A stretch of 13,579 bases of DNA from Candidatus Micrarchaeia archaeon. Lineage in GTDB: Archaea > Micrarchaeota > Micrarchaeia > Anstonellales > Bilamarchaeaceae. The stretch lies in NCBI GenBank assembly GCA_041650355.1, contig JBAZLI010000019.1, positions 1 through 13,579 on the forward strand, read 5' to 3'. Position numbers and translations under genes: made by a program. Each line of letters begins with the position of its first letter. Position 1 is the stretch's first letter. The notes under the pieces were generated by a model, which did not search any database, was not told the DNA's origin, and saw only the letters and a list, made by a program, of their open reading frames with translations. This document shows, in pieces, positions 6,997 to 12,359 of this stretch.

Positions 6997-7407
6997 ATGA
7001 TAACCAGCCTGAAAATTACCGAAGTTGACGCGAAGAGGGGGGCCGGCACGCCGAGCGGAGGATTTGAGGTCATGTTCAACATAGAGGACGTGAAGGTGGA
7101 AAAGGACGAGGTCCGCATAGTTTTCCTGTACAACGCGAAATACAAGGACGGCGGGGCGTACATAAAGCTCAAAGGCGAGCTGGCTTCGAAAGAGGACAAG
7201 GAGACCGTGAAGAAAGTGGAGCAGGAAATGAAGAACAAGAGGCTTCCCACTGATTACATGCAGAAAGTGGTGAATACAGTGAACTATTTCGGGACCACCA
7301 ACGCGACTGTTGTTTCCACCCTGCTCAACGTCGCTCCGCCCATAAGGATGCCCAACCTCCAGTTCAACGAGCCGGCGCCCAAGCAGGAGGAGAAGCCCAA
7401 GAAGTAG
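6997..7407 (+). CDS. Uncharacterised 136-residue protein, possibly SecB-like fold
   Basis: I do not recognise this small soluble protein firmly. It has no signal peptide or membrane helix. Predicted strands (ITSLKITEVDAKR, GFEVMFNIEDVKV, VRIVFLYNAKY, GAYIKLKGELAS) are followed by a charged helix, then a short helix and the proline-rich end NVAPPIRMPNLQF, closing with a Lys/Glu/Pro tail. Strands rich in alternating polar residues, then a helix and a final PPIPxP-like segment, recall the small archaeal SecB-like proteins, which bind unfolded chains; this is a weak pattern match. The start is strongly marked by GGTG (6988-6991) 5 bases ahead. Two poly-T tracts follow the stop. The preceding TPR-AAA gene, 76 bases upstream on the same strand, may be functionally linked, but the likely promoter in between argues for at least partial independence. 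Confidence 0.8.
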   Translation: MITSLKITEVDAKRGAGTPSGGFEVMFNIEDVKVEKDEVRIVFLYNAKYKDGGAYIKLKGELASKEDKETVKKVEQEMKNKRLPTDYMQKVVNTVNYFGTTNATVVSTLLNVAPPIRMPNLQFNEPAPKQEEKPKK

Positions 7408-7411
7408 CTGC

Positions 7412-7428
7412 TTTTTTTCCGCCTTTTT
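7412..7428 (+). terminator. Poly-T terminator after the 136-residue protein gene
   Basis: A run of seven T (7412-7418) and a run of five T (7424-7428) lie within the 32 bases between two converging stop codons. Archaeal RNA polymerase stops at such U-tracts without needing a hairpin. They face the rightward transcript; the leftward primase transcript sees A-runs here and gets no terminator from it. Confidence 0.6.
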
Positions 7429-7439
7429 CTATCCAGTTT

Positions 7440-8564
7440 TTACTGCTTCCCCAGGAGCAGCTTCGCGCTTCCCTTCATTTTAAGGTAGACTGCAAAGTAT
7501 TCCGGAACCTCCGCTGTTTGGCCCTTCGCGAAAGGCCCGTGGGTCGTGCTGCCCATTTCAAGCGCTGGTATTTCCTCGAGAGCAATGATTTTCATTGGCT
7601 TGGAAGAAAGCGCGAGAGCGCTGTGCATGGGCTCGAACGAGCCGAGTTCTGAAAGAGGGACTTTCTTGGCGCGCAATCCTGTGCCCCCGTGTATGCTGTC
7701 CGCGACGCGTATGAGCTTGGTGTGGTCCAGCGTCACCCCGCTGTCTATGTTCACCGTGCGGAGCGCGAGCTCCTGGGCCATCTCGCGCAGTTTCCTGTCC
7801 ACGCCAGGGGTGATTTTCCTCAGGCTCCAGTTGCCGTTCCGGATTCCTTCCGCGAACGCATCTCTCTTCTGCTCGCTCCTGAAAATCCTGCTCAGGCGCT
7901 CTGGTTCGCCTTCCAGGGCTGCGAGGACGCGCTTGGCGAACCTGCCGGAATAGCCTGAGCCGCTCGGGGCAGGGCCTGATTCGCGGTACACTGTCCTGCC
8001 TCCCTGGCTGCCGGCTTCCTGCCTGGAAAAAAAGGACTCGTAGTCCAGCCCGGCGCCTTTTATGTAATCTATTATCTCCTTGCGCTCGTCCCCTTTCAGC
8101 TTCGAGAAGCGCTTGTCGTAAACGTGGATGTGGAAGCCCCTGTTCCCGGAGAAATTCGCTGAAATCTCGCTCTTGTCCACTCCGAAATCCGGGATTATGA
8201 ATTCCTCTATGAGGCGCACCGCGTCCGAGCGCACGCTCGCGATTTCCGCAGGGGAGATGTACCGGCCCTTCGCCTCCATGTCCAAATCGAAAACCAGGTC
8301 TGAACCCAACCAGCCCTTCCTCTCCATGGGCGTGGCCTTGGGCATTGAGTAGTACGCGACGCTGTGCGAAACGTAGAGCGGGGTGTTGTTCACCAGGAAG
8401 GAGCGGAACTCGGCAGGGCTGTTGAAGGCCATGTGCCTGGAATCTATTTTTTTCTCTGTGCCGAAGCCGAACTCCCTTTTTTCCAGCCCTGGGACCTGGA
8501 TTTCAGCTTTCGAATAGTAATTGGAGAAGAGGCGAAGCACGAAAACTGTTTCCGGGTCAGGCAT
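7440..8564 (-). CDS. priS: DNA primase small (catalytic) subunit PriS
   Basis: This is the catalytic subunit of archaeo-eukaryotic primase, which makes RNA/DNA primers together with PriL at replication forks. The 374 residues contain the expected motifs. SDLVFDLDME holds catalytic D93 and D95, SGNRGFHIHV (139-148) is the nucleotide-binding motif, and VTLDHTKLIR carries the third metal ligand D280, followed by SIHGGTGL (290-297). There is not a single cysteine, so the zinc knuckle found in many archaeal PriS proteins just after the DxD motif is absent. An in-frame ATG at 8564 is preferred to one at 8624: GGTG stands 6 bases before it, it overlaps the priL stop by only 8 bases, and the protein then begins at the family-typical FSNYYS region. 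The alternative would overlap priL by 68 bases. Confidence 0.95.
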   Translation of the reverse strand: MPDPETVFVLRLFSNYYSKAEIQVPGLEKREFGFGTEKKIDSRHMAFNSPAEFRSFLVNNTPLYVSHSVAYYSMPKATPMERKGWLGSDLVFDLDMEAKGRYISPAEIASVRSDAVRLIEEFIIPDFGVDKSEISANFSGNRGFHIHVYDKRFSKLKGDERKEIIDYIKGAGLDYESFFSRQEAGSQGGRTVYRESGPAPSGSGYSGRFAKRVLAALEGEPERLSRIFRSEQKRDAFAEGIRNGNWSLRKITPGVDRKLREMAQELALRTVNIDSGVTLDHTKLIRVADSIHGGTGLRAKKVPLSELGSFEPMHSALALSSKPMKIIALEEIPALEMGSTTHGPFAKGQTAEVPEYFAVYLKMKGSAKLLLGKQ

Positions 8565-9579
8565 CGCGCTCACCTTTTTCCTGGGCTGGAGTCGCGGCTG
8601 GCTTGGCCGGCTCCGGGCTTGCATTCGGCTGGGGCTTCGGCATGCGGGATTTCCGCCTCGCCCAGTTCATCGGGTTCTTTATGTTGCAGGCCGCGACGCA
8701 ATAGCCGTAGGCGGATACAGAAGAACAGCTCGGCATGCGGTATCCTTTCTTCCGCGCGTGCTCTATCTGGTACGTGCTCACTTTCTCGTCGTAATCCGGC
8801 GCGTTGGAGAATATCTTGAGCATGTCCCCGGTGGAAACTCCTGCGTTTATTAAGTAGACCGCGAGAAGCCACCTTCCGGAATGCCCCACGTTCTCGTGCT
8901 TCCTGAGCATTTCCAGTATGGCTTCCACACACGGCGGGTTGTCCCCTTCCTTGAAGGATATCTTCTGGGGCTCTATTTTCGGAAGCAGCGCGTAGAGCTT
9001 CTCTGCGAATCTCTTTATCGCAGGAGGCACGCTCTGCGTCTCGGGTATGCGCTCCGAGTATTTTTTTACTGCCTCTTCCATGAGCCTGAGGCGCTCGTGC
9101 GAGGTTATGGGAACGCGGCCTGCGCTCAGCTCCCTGGAGACCAATTTGTAGTGGACGTCTTTAGGGGCGTACATCAGGAAATCCGCGACGTCCACTGTGA
9201 ATTTGCCGGATTCTGATGATATTGCATCCATGCCCAGGTCCTTGGCCAGGAGCTCCACGTTCTCCTCGCTCTCTGAACCCAAATAGGCGAACGTCTTCTT
9301 CGCTTCTGCGACCGCGTACCTGCTGGAAAGGAAGCGGTTGCGCATGTGCGAGAGAATCATGCGCGCGGCTGCGTAGGAAATTATCTCCTCTATCGCGTCT
9401 TCCTCGTGGATGAACACTTTCCTCTTTATCTCCCCGCCGAGCGCGGATTTCAGGCGCTCGAAGCCCAGCTCGGCCATCTCTTCGCTGACTTCCACGCTCC
9501 GCGCCTTCATGAGCTCCTTGGCAGATGAAGTGAACGGATAGCGGGCTGCGAAAGTGTAATCGCTCAAGAAGTAGGCCAT
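8557..9579 (-). CDS. priL: DNA primase large subunit PriL
   Basis: This is the regulatory subunit that contacts PriS and supports initiation and primer-length control. The 340-residue protein has the all-helical N-terminal half expected for PriL. Its C-terminal iron-sulfur domain has four cysteines (C217 in NPPCVEAI, C285 in MPSCSS, C294 and C298 in GYCVAAC), which fits the 4Fe-4S cluster of the archaeal and eukaryotic large subunit. The last 30 residues are Pro/Ala-rich and disordered-looking. The initiator ATG at 9579 lies 26 bases after a TATA-like TATTTTTAA that overlaps the stop of the upstream gene, and no GGTG precedes it. priS follows with an 8-base overlap, so both subunits are made from one message in a coupled way. 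Identification rests on the cysteine pattern and the adjoining priS. Confidence 0.92.
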   Translation of the reverse strand: MAYFLSDYTFAARYPFTSSAKELMKARSVEVSEEMAELGFERLKSALGGEIKRKVFIHEEDAIEEIISYAAARMILSHMRNRFLSSRYAVAEAKKTFAYLGSESEENVELLAKDLGMDAISSESGKFTVDVADFLMYAPKDVHYKLVSRELSAGRVPITSHERLRLMEEAVKKYSERIPETQSVPPAIKRFAEKLYALLPKIEPQKISFKEGDNPPCVEAILEMLRKHENVGHSGRWLLAVYLINAGVSTGDMLKIFSNAPDYDEKVSTYQIEHARKKGYRMPSCSSVSAYGYCVAACNIKNPMNWARRKSRMPKPQPNASPEPAKPAATPAQEKGERDA

Positions 9580-9600
9580 GGAATTATGTCGCTCCGGGGC

Positions 9601-9609
9601 TTAAAAATA
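9601..9609 (-). promoter_or_regulatory. Putative TATA box of priL overlapping the upstream stop codon
   Basis: On the minus strand TATTTTTAA is centred about 26 bases before the priL ATG (9579), and its last three bases are the TAA stop of the NAD(P)HX dehydratase gene. With no GGTG motif before priL, an internal leaderless promoter for the two primase genes is plausible, alongside read-through from upstream. Confidence 0.4.
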
Positions 9610-10365
9610 CTTTCCCTTCTCGAATTTCCTGTACGCCTCGGGGAGCGTTTGCGCAAGGTCGGAGGCGCAGAAATTGAATCCGAAATCCTTGAGGAGCAGA
9701 TTGCCTGCAATGCCGTTTATGCATGCGCCTGCGAGCGCCGATTCGAATGCTGGGTTTTTGCAGTACAGCGCCGCGACCAGGCCTGCGAGCACGTCCCCTG
9801 TGCCCCCTTTGGTCATGCCTTGGTTGTGCACGCTGTTGGTGCGCGTCATATGTTCGTCGCTCACCACGTCCGGGGTCCCTTTCCGCAGGATGGTGCATTT
9901 GTATTTTTTAGCCATCGCAGCCACGTTCTTTTCGCTCGCTTCGGCTCCGAAGTAGCGCTCGAATTCCAGCTTGTGCGGAGTTATTATGAATCTGGAATCC
10001 AGGTCGCGCACAGGCATGTAGTTGAAGCCCTCTGCGTCGAGCACCACTTTTTTCGCTGCTCTCAGCAAACCTGCGTTAAATTCGGAATTCCCCATCCCTC
10101 CGCCGAAGAGCACGCAATCAACTTCAGCTATTTTCTCCAAATCGTAGACCGCTATCGCTTCGGGTATTGCTTTCACTGCCTGGAGGAGGAACGGGCAATC
10201 GTCCCCCGGATGGAAGTAGAGCAGGTCCACGAACCTCCTTGCGGCCAGGATGGAGAAAATCGCTGAGCCTGAATAGGCCGCGCTTCCTCCGATTATCAGG
10301 AGCTTGCCGTTCTGGCCCTTGTGCGAATCCTTTTCCGGCTTGTGCAGCGAGAATTTTTTTCCCAT
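9601..10365 (-). CDS. nnrD: ADP/ATP-dependent NAD(P)H-hydrate dehydratase (YjeF C-terminal domain)
   Basis: This ribokinase-fold enzyme repairs hydrated, inactive NAD(P)H by phosphorylating and dehydrating it. At 254 residues it is the dehydratase domain alone; the epimerase domain (NnrE), often fused to its N-terminus in bacteria and archaea, is absent here and not elsewhere in the window. Motifs are clear: KGQNGKLLIIGGSAAYSGS (16-34) for nucleotide binding, ITPHKLEFERYFG (128-140), LRKGTPDVV (160-168) and NQGMTKGGTGDVLAG (181-195), with D191 as the likely catalytic base. The choice between ADP and ATP as donor cannot be read from sequence. The ATG lies 4 bases after the stop of the ACT gene, with no GGTG motif, so translation probably relies on reinitiation after the upstream gene. 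It sits in a leftward operon ahead of the primase genes. Confidence 0.93.
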   Translation of the reverse strand: MGKKFSLHKPEKDSHKGQNGKLLIIGGSAAYSGSAIFSILAARRFVDLLYFHPGDDCPFLLQAVKAIPEAIAVYDLEKIAEVDCVLFGGGMGNSEFNAGLLRAAKKVVLDAEGFNYMPVRDLDSRFIITPHKLEFERYFGAEASEKNVAAMAKKYKCTILRKGTPDVVSDEHMTRTNSVHNQGMTKGGTGDVLAGLVAALYCKNPAFESALAGACINGIAGNLLLKDFGFNFCASDLAQTLPEAYRKFEKGKYF

Positions 10366-10369
10366 GGAA

Positions 10370-10765
10370 TCAGGATTTGAGACCGAGCGCGTCCTTCGCC
10401 TTCTGGAAGCTTTCCTGGGCCGGCTTTATCGCAACGTGCGTTATGTCCGACAATTTGCCCACGATGTAAACGCTCTCCAGATTCACCCCTTTGTTTGAAA
10501 GCTTGCGGGTTATCTTTCCGAGCTCGCCGGGCCGGTTCTGCATGTCCACAACTATTATGTCCGCCTCGGAAAGCCTGAGCCCGGGAAGTTTTGAAAGGTG
10601 CTTCATCGCAGTGGTTGAATCGTTGGTGAGAATCCTGAAAATCGCCGCGTCTTCGGCGCTGTATGCGGAAATGGCTTCTATGTTCACCCCAAGCCCGCCC
10701 AAAAGCTCCGCAACGTCCGCGAGAGCTCCGACCTTGTTTTCGGCCCGTATGGTTATTTCCTTCAT
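10370..10765 (-). CDS. Tandem ACT domain protein (amino-acid binding regulator)
   Basis: This 131-residue protein consists of two ACT domains: about 1-66 (MKEITIRAENKVGALADVAE...GVNIEAI) and about 70-131 (IIVVDMQNRPGELGKITRKL...GVNLESVYIV). Both show the glycine after the first strand where amino acids bind in this fold (VGAL, PGEL). No enzyme or DNA-binding domain is attached, so it fits the archaeal and bacterial ACT-pair proteins (COG4747-like) thought to sense amino acids or small ligands; what it regulates is unknown. I prefer the ATG at 10765 because GGTG (10774-10777) is 8 bases before it and the domain starts directly there. An ATG at 10780 would add five residues and contains that GGTG. 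It is the first gene of the leftward operon with nnrD, priL and priS, and its 5' leader contains an inverted repeat. Confidence 0.88.
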   Translation of the reverse strand: MKEITIRAENKVGALADVAELLGGLGVNIEAISAYSAEDAAIFRILTNDSTTAMKHLSKLPGLRLSEADIIVVDMQNRPGELGKITRKLSNKGVNLESVYIVGKLSDITHVAIKPAQESFQKAKDALGLKS

Positions 10766-10782
10766 GTAGGTCTCACCCATTT

Positions 10783-10801
10783 GCTCCCCAATACGGGGAA
10801 C
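10783..10801 (-). promoter_or_regulatory. Inverted repeat/hairpin in the 5' leader of the ACT-nnrD operon
   Basis: On the minus strand GTTCCCC, loop GTATT, GGGGAGC form a 7-pair stem (one G-U pair). It ends 5 bases before GGTG (10774-10777), the site that serves the ATG at 10765. It could be an RNA control element or a protein operator; the nearly symmetrical DNA arms allow both. No known riboswitch class is recognisable in so short a sequence. Confidence 0.45.
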
Positions 10802-10832
10802 GGTTCACAGTATGAAAAATTTGCGTCCAAGG

Positions 10833-10841
10833 TTTATATAA
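10833..10841. promoter_or_regulatory. Strong TATA box, orientation not certain
   Basis: TTTATATAA is the best TATA match in the window and is close to symmetrical. Rightward it would start RNA near 10863, ahead of the gene-free stretch before tRNA-Ser. Leftward it would start near 10810 and give the ACT operon a leader of about 45 bases containing the hairpin at 10783-10801. Two AACGTTT copies (10840-10846 and 10861-10867) are spaced 21 bases apart beside it, an arrangement that could bind a dimeric regulator. Confidence 0.5.
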
Positions 10842-10862
10842 CGTTTGCTGGGCTTTTGAGAA

Positions 10863-11043
10863 CGTTTAAAAAAGGTGAGAGGCAGATTATAGATAAATCG
10901 GCTGAGGAGTGCTACCATTTTCTTTTGGGGTGCTGGGGTTGGATTCGCCTATTGGTGAATCCTCCGCGATTTCTCCAGGCTTGTACAAAGCATTGGGGGG
11001 ATCGACGAATAGGGGGGTTCCATTATGAGCTGGTACAACCCCC
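10863..11043 (+). ncRNA. Gene-free, hairpin-rich stretch; candidate structured RNA of unknown type
   Basis: Together with 10781-10862 this is the only long stretch without a supported gene. No credible protein frame exists. Foldable elements are present. A 9-pair hairpin GGATTCGCC/GGTGAATCC has a TATT loop (10941-10962). Around it, CTGGGG (10933-10938) can pair with CTCCAG (10973-10978). GGGGGTT (11013-11019) pairs with AACCCCC (11037-11043) just before the tRNA. The segment GTGCTGGGGT at 10930-10939 recurs at the tRNA 5' end. A TATA box at 10833 could drive it. I looked for RNase P RNA, SRP RNA, C/D and H/ACA guide signatures and found none that convinced. It might equally be a long tRNA leader or decayed sequence. 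Confidence 0.3.
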
Positions 11044-11048
11044 TGTGT

Positions 11049-11173
11049 GCTGGGGTCGCCTAGTCCGGTAGGGCGGCAGGTTGCTACGCTGTTCAGTTTC
11101 CGTTTCGGGTTCCGAACAGCCGTGAAAACCTGTTGCGCGAAAGCGTCCGGGAGTTCAAATCTCCCCCCTAGCG
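11049..11173 (+). tRNA. tRNA-Ser (anticodon GCT) with an intron in the anticodon loop
   Basis: Acceptor strands GCTGGGG (11049-11055) and CCCTAGC (11166-11172) pair over 7 positions with one G-U. The D arm GCCT/GGGC encloses the conserved A14, G18-G19 and A21. The anticodon stem GCAGG/CCTGT and loop TTGCTAA give anticodon GCT once the intron is removed. A long variable arm (15 bases, GCGC-GAAA-GCGT stem) marks a class II tRNA, and G73 fits serine rather than leucine. The T arm GGGAG-TTCAAAT-CTCCC is standard. CCA is not encoded. It decodes AGC/AGU. A weak TATA-like ATTATGA lies about 25 bases upstream, and a T5AT4 tract follows. Position 9 is C, which is uncommon. Confidence is high because every arm pairs. 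Confidence 0.93.
11087..11127 (+). other. tRNA intron, 41 bases, canonical position 37/38
   Basis: The insertion separates A37 from A38 of the anticodon loop, the most common archaeal site. Inside, GCTGTTC and GAACAGC form a 7-pair stem. The exon bases TTGC can pair with GTGA through two G-U pairs, leaving three-base bulges at both cut sites, close to the bulge-helix-bulge recognised by archaeal splicing endonuclease. One extra C beside the inner stem makes it a slightly relaxed version. Exact ends are inferred from the restored anticodon loop. Confidence 0.85.
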
Positions 11174-11175
11174 AA

Positions 11176-11185
11176 TTTTTATTTT
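11176..11185 (+). terminator. Poly-T terminator of tRNA-Ser
   Basis: TTTTTATTTT begins three bases after the discriminator base and suits U-tract termination by archaeal RNA polymerase. Confidence 0.55.
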
Positions 11186-11206
11186 CATTGCAGCAGCGGA
11201 CAAAAT

Positions 11207-11215
11207 ATTATAAAA
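11207..11215 (+). promoter_or_regulatory. Putative TATA box of the lipoprotein gene
   Basis: ATTATAAAA is centred 25 bases before the ATG at 11236, and no GGTG lies between, so a leaderless message is likely. The element lies between the tRNA terminator and the coding region, giving this gene its own promoter. Confidence 0.55.
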
Positions 11216-11235
11216 GAGCGGGGAGTAGCGGAATT

Positions 11236-12357
11236 ATGAAAACCTCTCTGCATGCAGTTCTGGCCATTGGCGCGTTGCTCGCTTTTGCAGGCTGCGTTGA
11301 CCAGGGAAATGTGCAGAACCCGTTTTTGGCAAACTATTCCAACCTAGTCCCTGGGCTGAACGGTTCTGCATTCTGGAACATGAGCGCGAACAATTCCTTG
11401 ATTCCTAATATAGCTCCAACTAGCTACAAGGAGTATGAGGCGCAGAGGTTTTACACATTCACCGACCCGGCTGAAGGAGCGTTCAGCCTCGCAGTGCCTG
11501 CAAACTGGACCGTTGCGAACGGTTCCGGGATAATAAGGCCGTACATCGATGCGGGTGTTTCTTTTGGAGCAAGCTCGCCGCAGGAGCAGGCGTTCTTCTA
11601 CCAGAGCCCGTTCGGATATATTTATGCGACGCCCAATTCCCTGCTGAGCTACGCGGGCTTCGGCGAAGGCTCGCTCTACGACCCTTCAGGCGGATACACG
11701 AAGTCCATGGTGGTCCAGCACTACATGAACGCGAGCGAGTTCGCTGCGGAATTGGTGAAAACGTTGAACGTTCAAACTGCGAACCTGGAGATAGAGGAAA
11801 GGCCGGAGCTTGCGGGCGCAGTCGCGGCTCCGATAACAAGGCAATCCGCGGCAGAGGCTTCCTTCGATTACGCAGGAACTGATTTGAAAGGAGTGTTCTT
11901 AGTAAAAACTACTTTGGTGGAGATGTCAGGGACAGGGGTGTGGTACGCCTCGGTCGCAGCGTACAGCAGCCCTGCGGATTTGATGGACGAGACCGAGCTG
12001 AACGTGCTCGAGATGGAGCGCTCCTTCGAAGTCAACCCGCAGTGGGCCGCGCGGGAACAGCAGGAAGTGCTCAAGCGCGCTGGAATACTGAGCCAGAGCC
12101 AAAGCGACATTTCAGCCATCATATCCTCAACTTTCGAGGCGCGGAGCAGGAGCATGGATGAATTGAACAGGAAGTGGGACAACCACATTCTCGGGATAGA
12201 GGACGTGTACGATGGAGGGACAGGGACGCACTATATAGTGGACAGCGGCTCCAAATATTATTGGGCGGACAACCAGGGGAACGTATACGGAACGGACATC
12301 AACGAGAATCCGCTCCTGAATGAGGACATGCACCCGCTGGAATGCCCGGGTTGCTGA
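11236..12357 (+). CDS. Predicted secreted lipoprotein of unknown function
   Basis: This 373-residue protein starts with a signal peptide (MKTSLHAVLAIGALLAFAGC). Its cysteine C20 follows a lipobox-like FAG, so it is probably exported and lipid-anchored on the outer face of the membrane. Seven N-glycosylation sequons, most of them in the first 120 mature residues (for example NYS, NGS, NMS, NWT), fit an outside location. The middle region (about 65-290) looks like alternating strands (EGAFSLAVPANWTV opens it, as in PsbP-like or lipoprotein beta domains; weak resemblance). The C-terminal part (WDNHILGIEDVYDGGTGTHY, then YYWADNQGNVYGTD) resembles a short domain seen in uncharacterised bacterial secreted proteins. 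It ends ECPGC. The frame stays open upstream into the tRNA, but the ATG at 11236 is the real start by signal peptide and TATA spacing. No function is assigned. Confidence 0.85.
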   Translation: MKTSLHAVLAIGALLAFAGCVDQGNVQNPFLANYSNLVPGLNGSAFWNMSANNSLIPNIAPTSYKEYEAQRFYTFTDPAEGAFSLAVPANWTVANGSGIIRPYIDAGVSFGASSPQEQAFFYQSPFGYIYATPNSLLSYAGFGEGSLYDPSGGYTKSMVVQHYMNASEFAAELVKTLNVQTANLEIEERPELAGAVAAPITRQSAAEASFDYAGTDLKGVFLVKTTLVEMSGTGVWYASVAAYSSPADLMDETELNVLEMERSFEVNPQWAAREQQEVLKRAGILSQSQSDISAIISSTFEARSRSMDELNRKWDNHILGIEDVYDGGTGTHYIVDSGSKYYWADNQGNVYGTDINENPLLNEDMHPLECPGC

Positions 12358-12359
12358 TT

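Noticed and set aside
10991..11017. Two GGGGGG runs as a repeat or G-quadruplex
   Set aside because: Only two long G-runs with an 11-base spacer; the second is better explained by pairing with AACCCCC.
10863..11043. RNase P RNA, SRP RNA or C/D-type guide RNA
   Set aside because: GCTGAGGAG near 10900 faintly recalls the RNase P P4 strand, but the matching 3' ACAGAA-type strand is missing. No SRP domain helix and no paired C/D boxes were found.
10781..11071. A 96-codon open frame on the plus strand across the stretch before tRNA-Ser
   Set aside because: It runs into the tRNA gene, has no GGTG or fitting TATA at its start, is rich in Trp, Cys and Arg without any domain pattern, and passes through the strong hairpins.
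11047..11235. Upstream extension of the lipoprotein frame into the tRNA
   Set aside because: It would cover the tRNA gene and destroy the signal peptide; the ATG at 11236 has both lipobox and TATA spacing.
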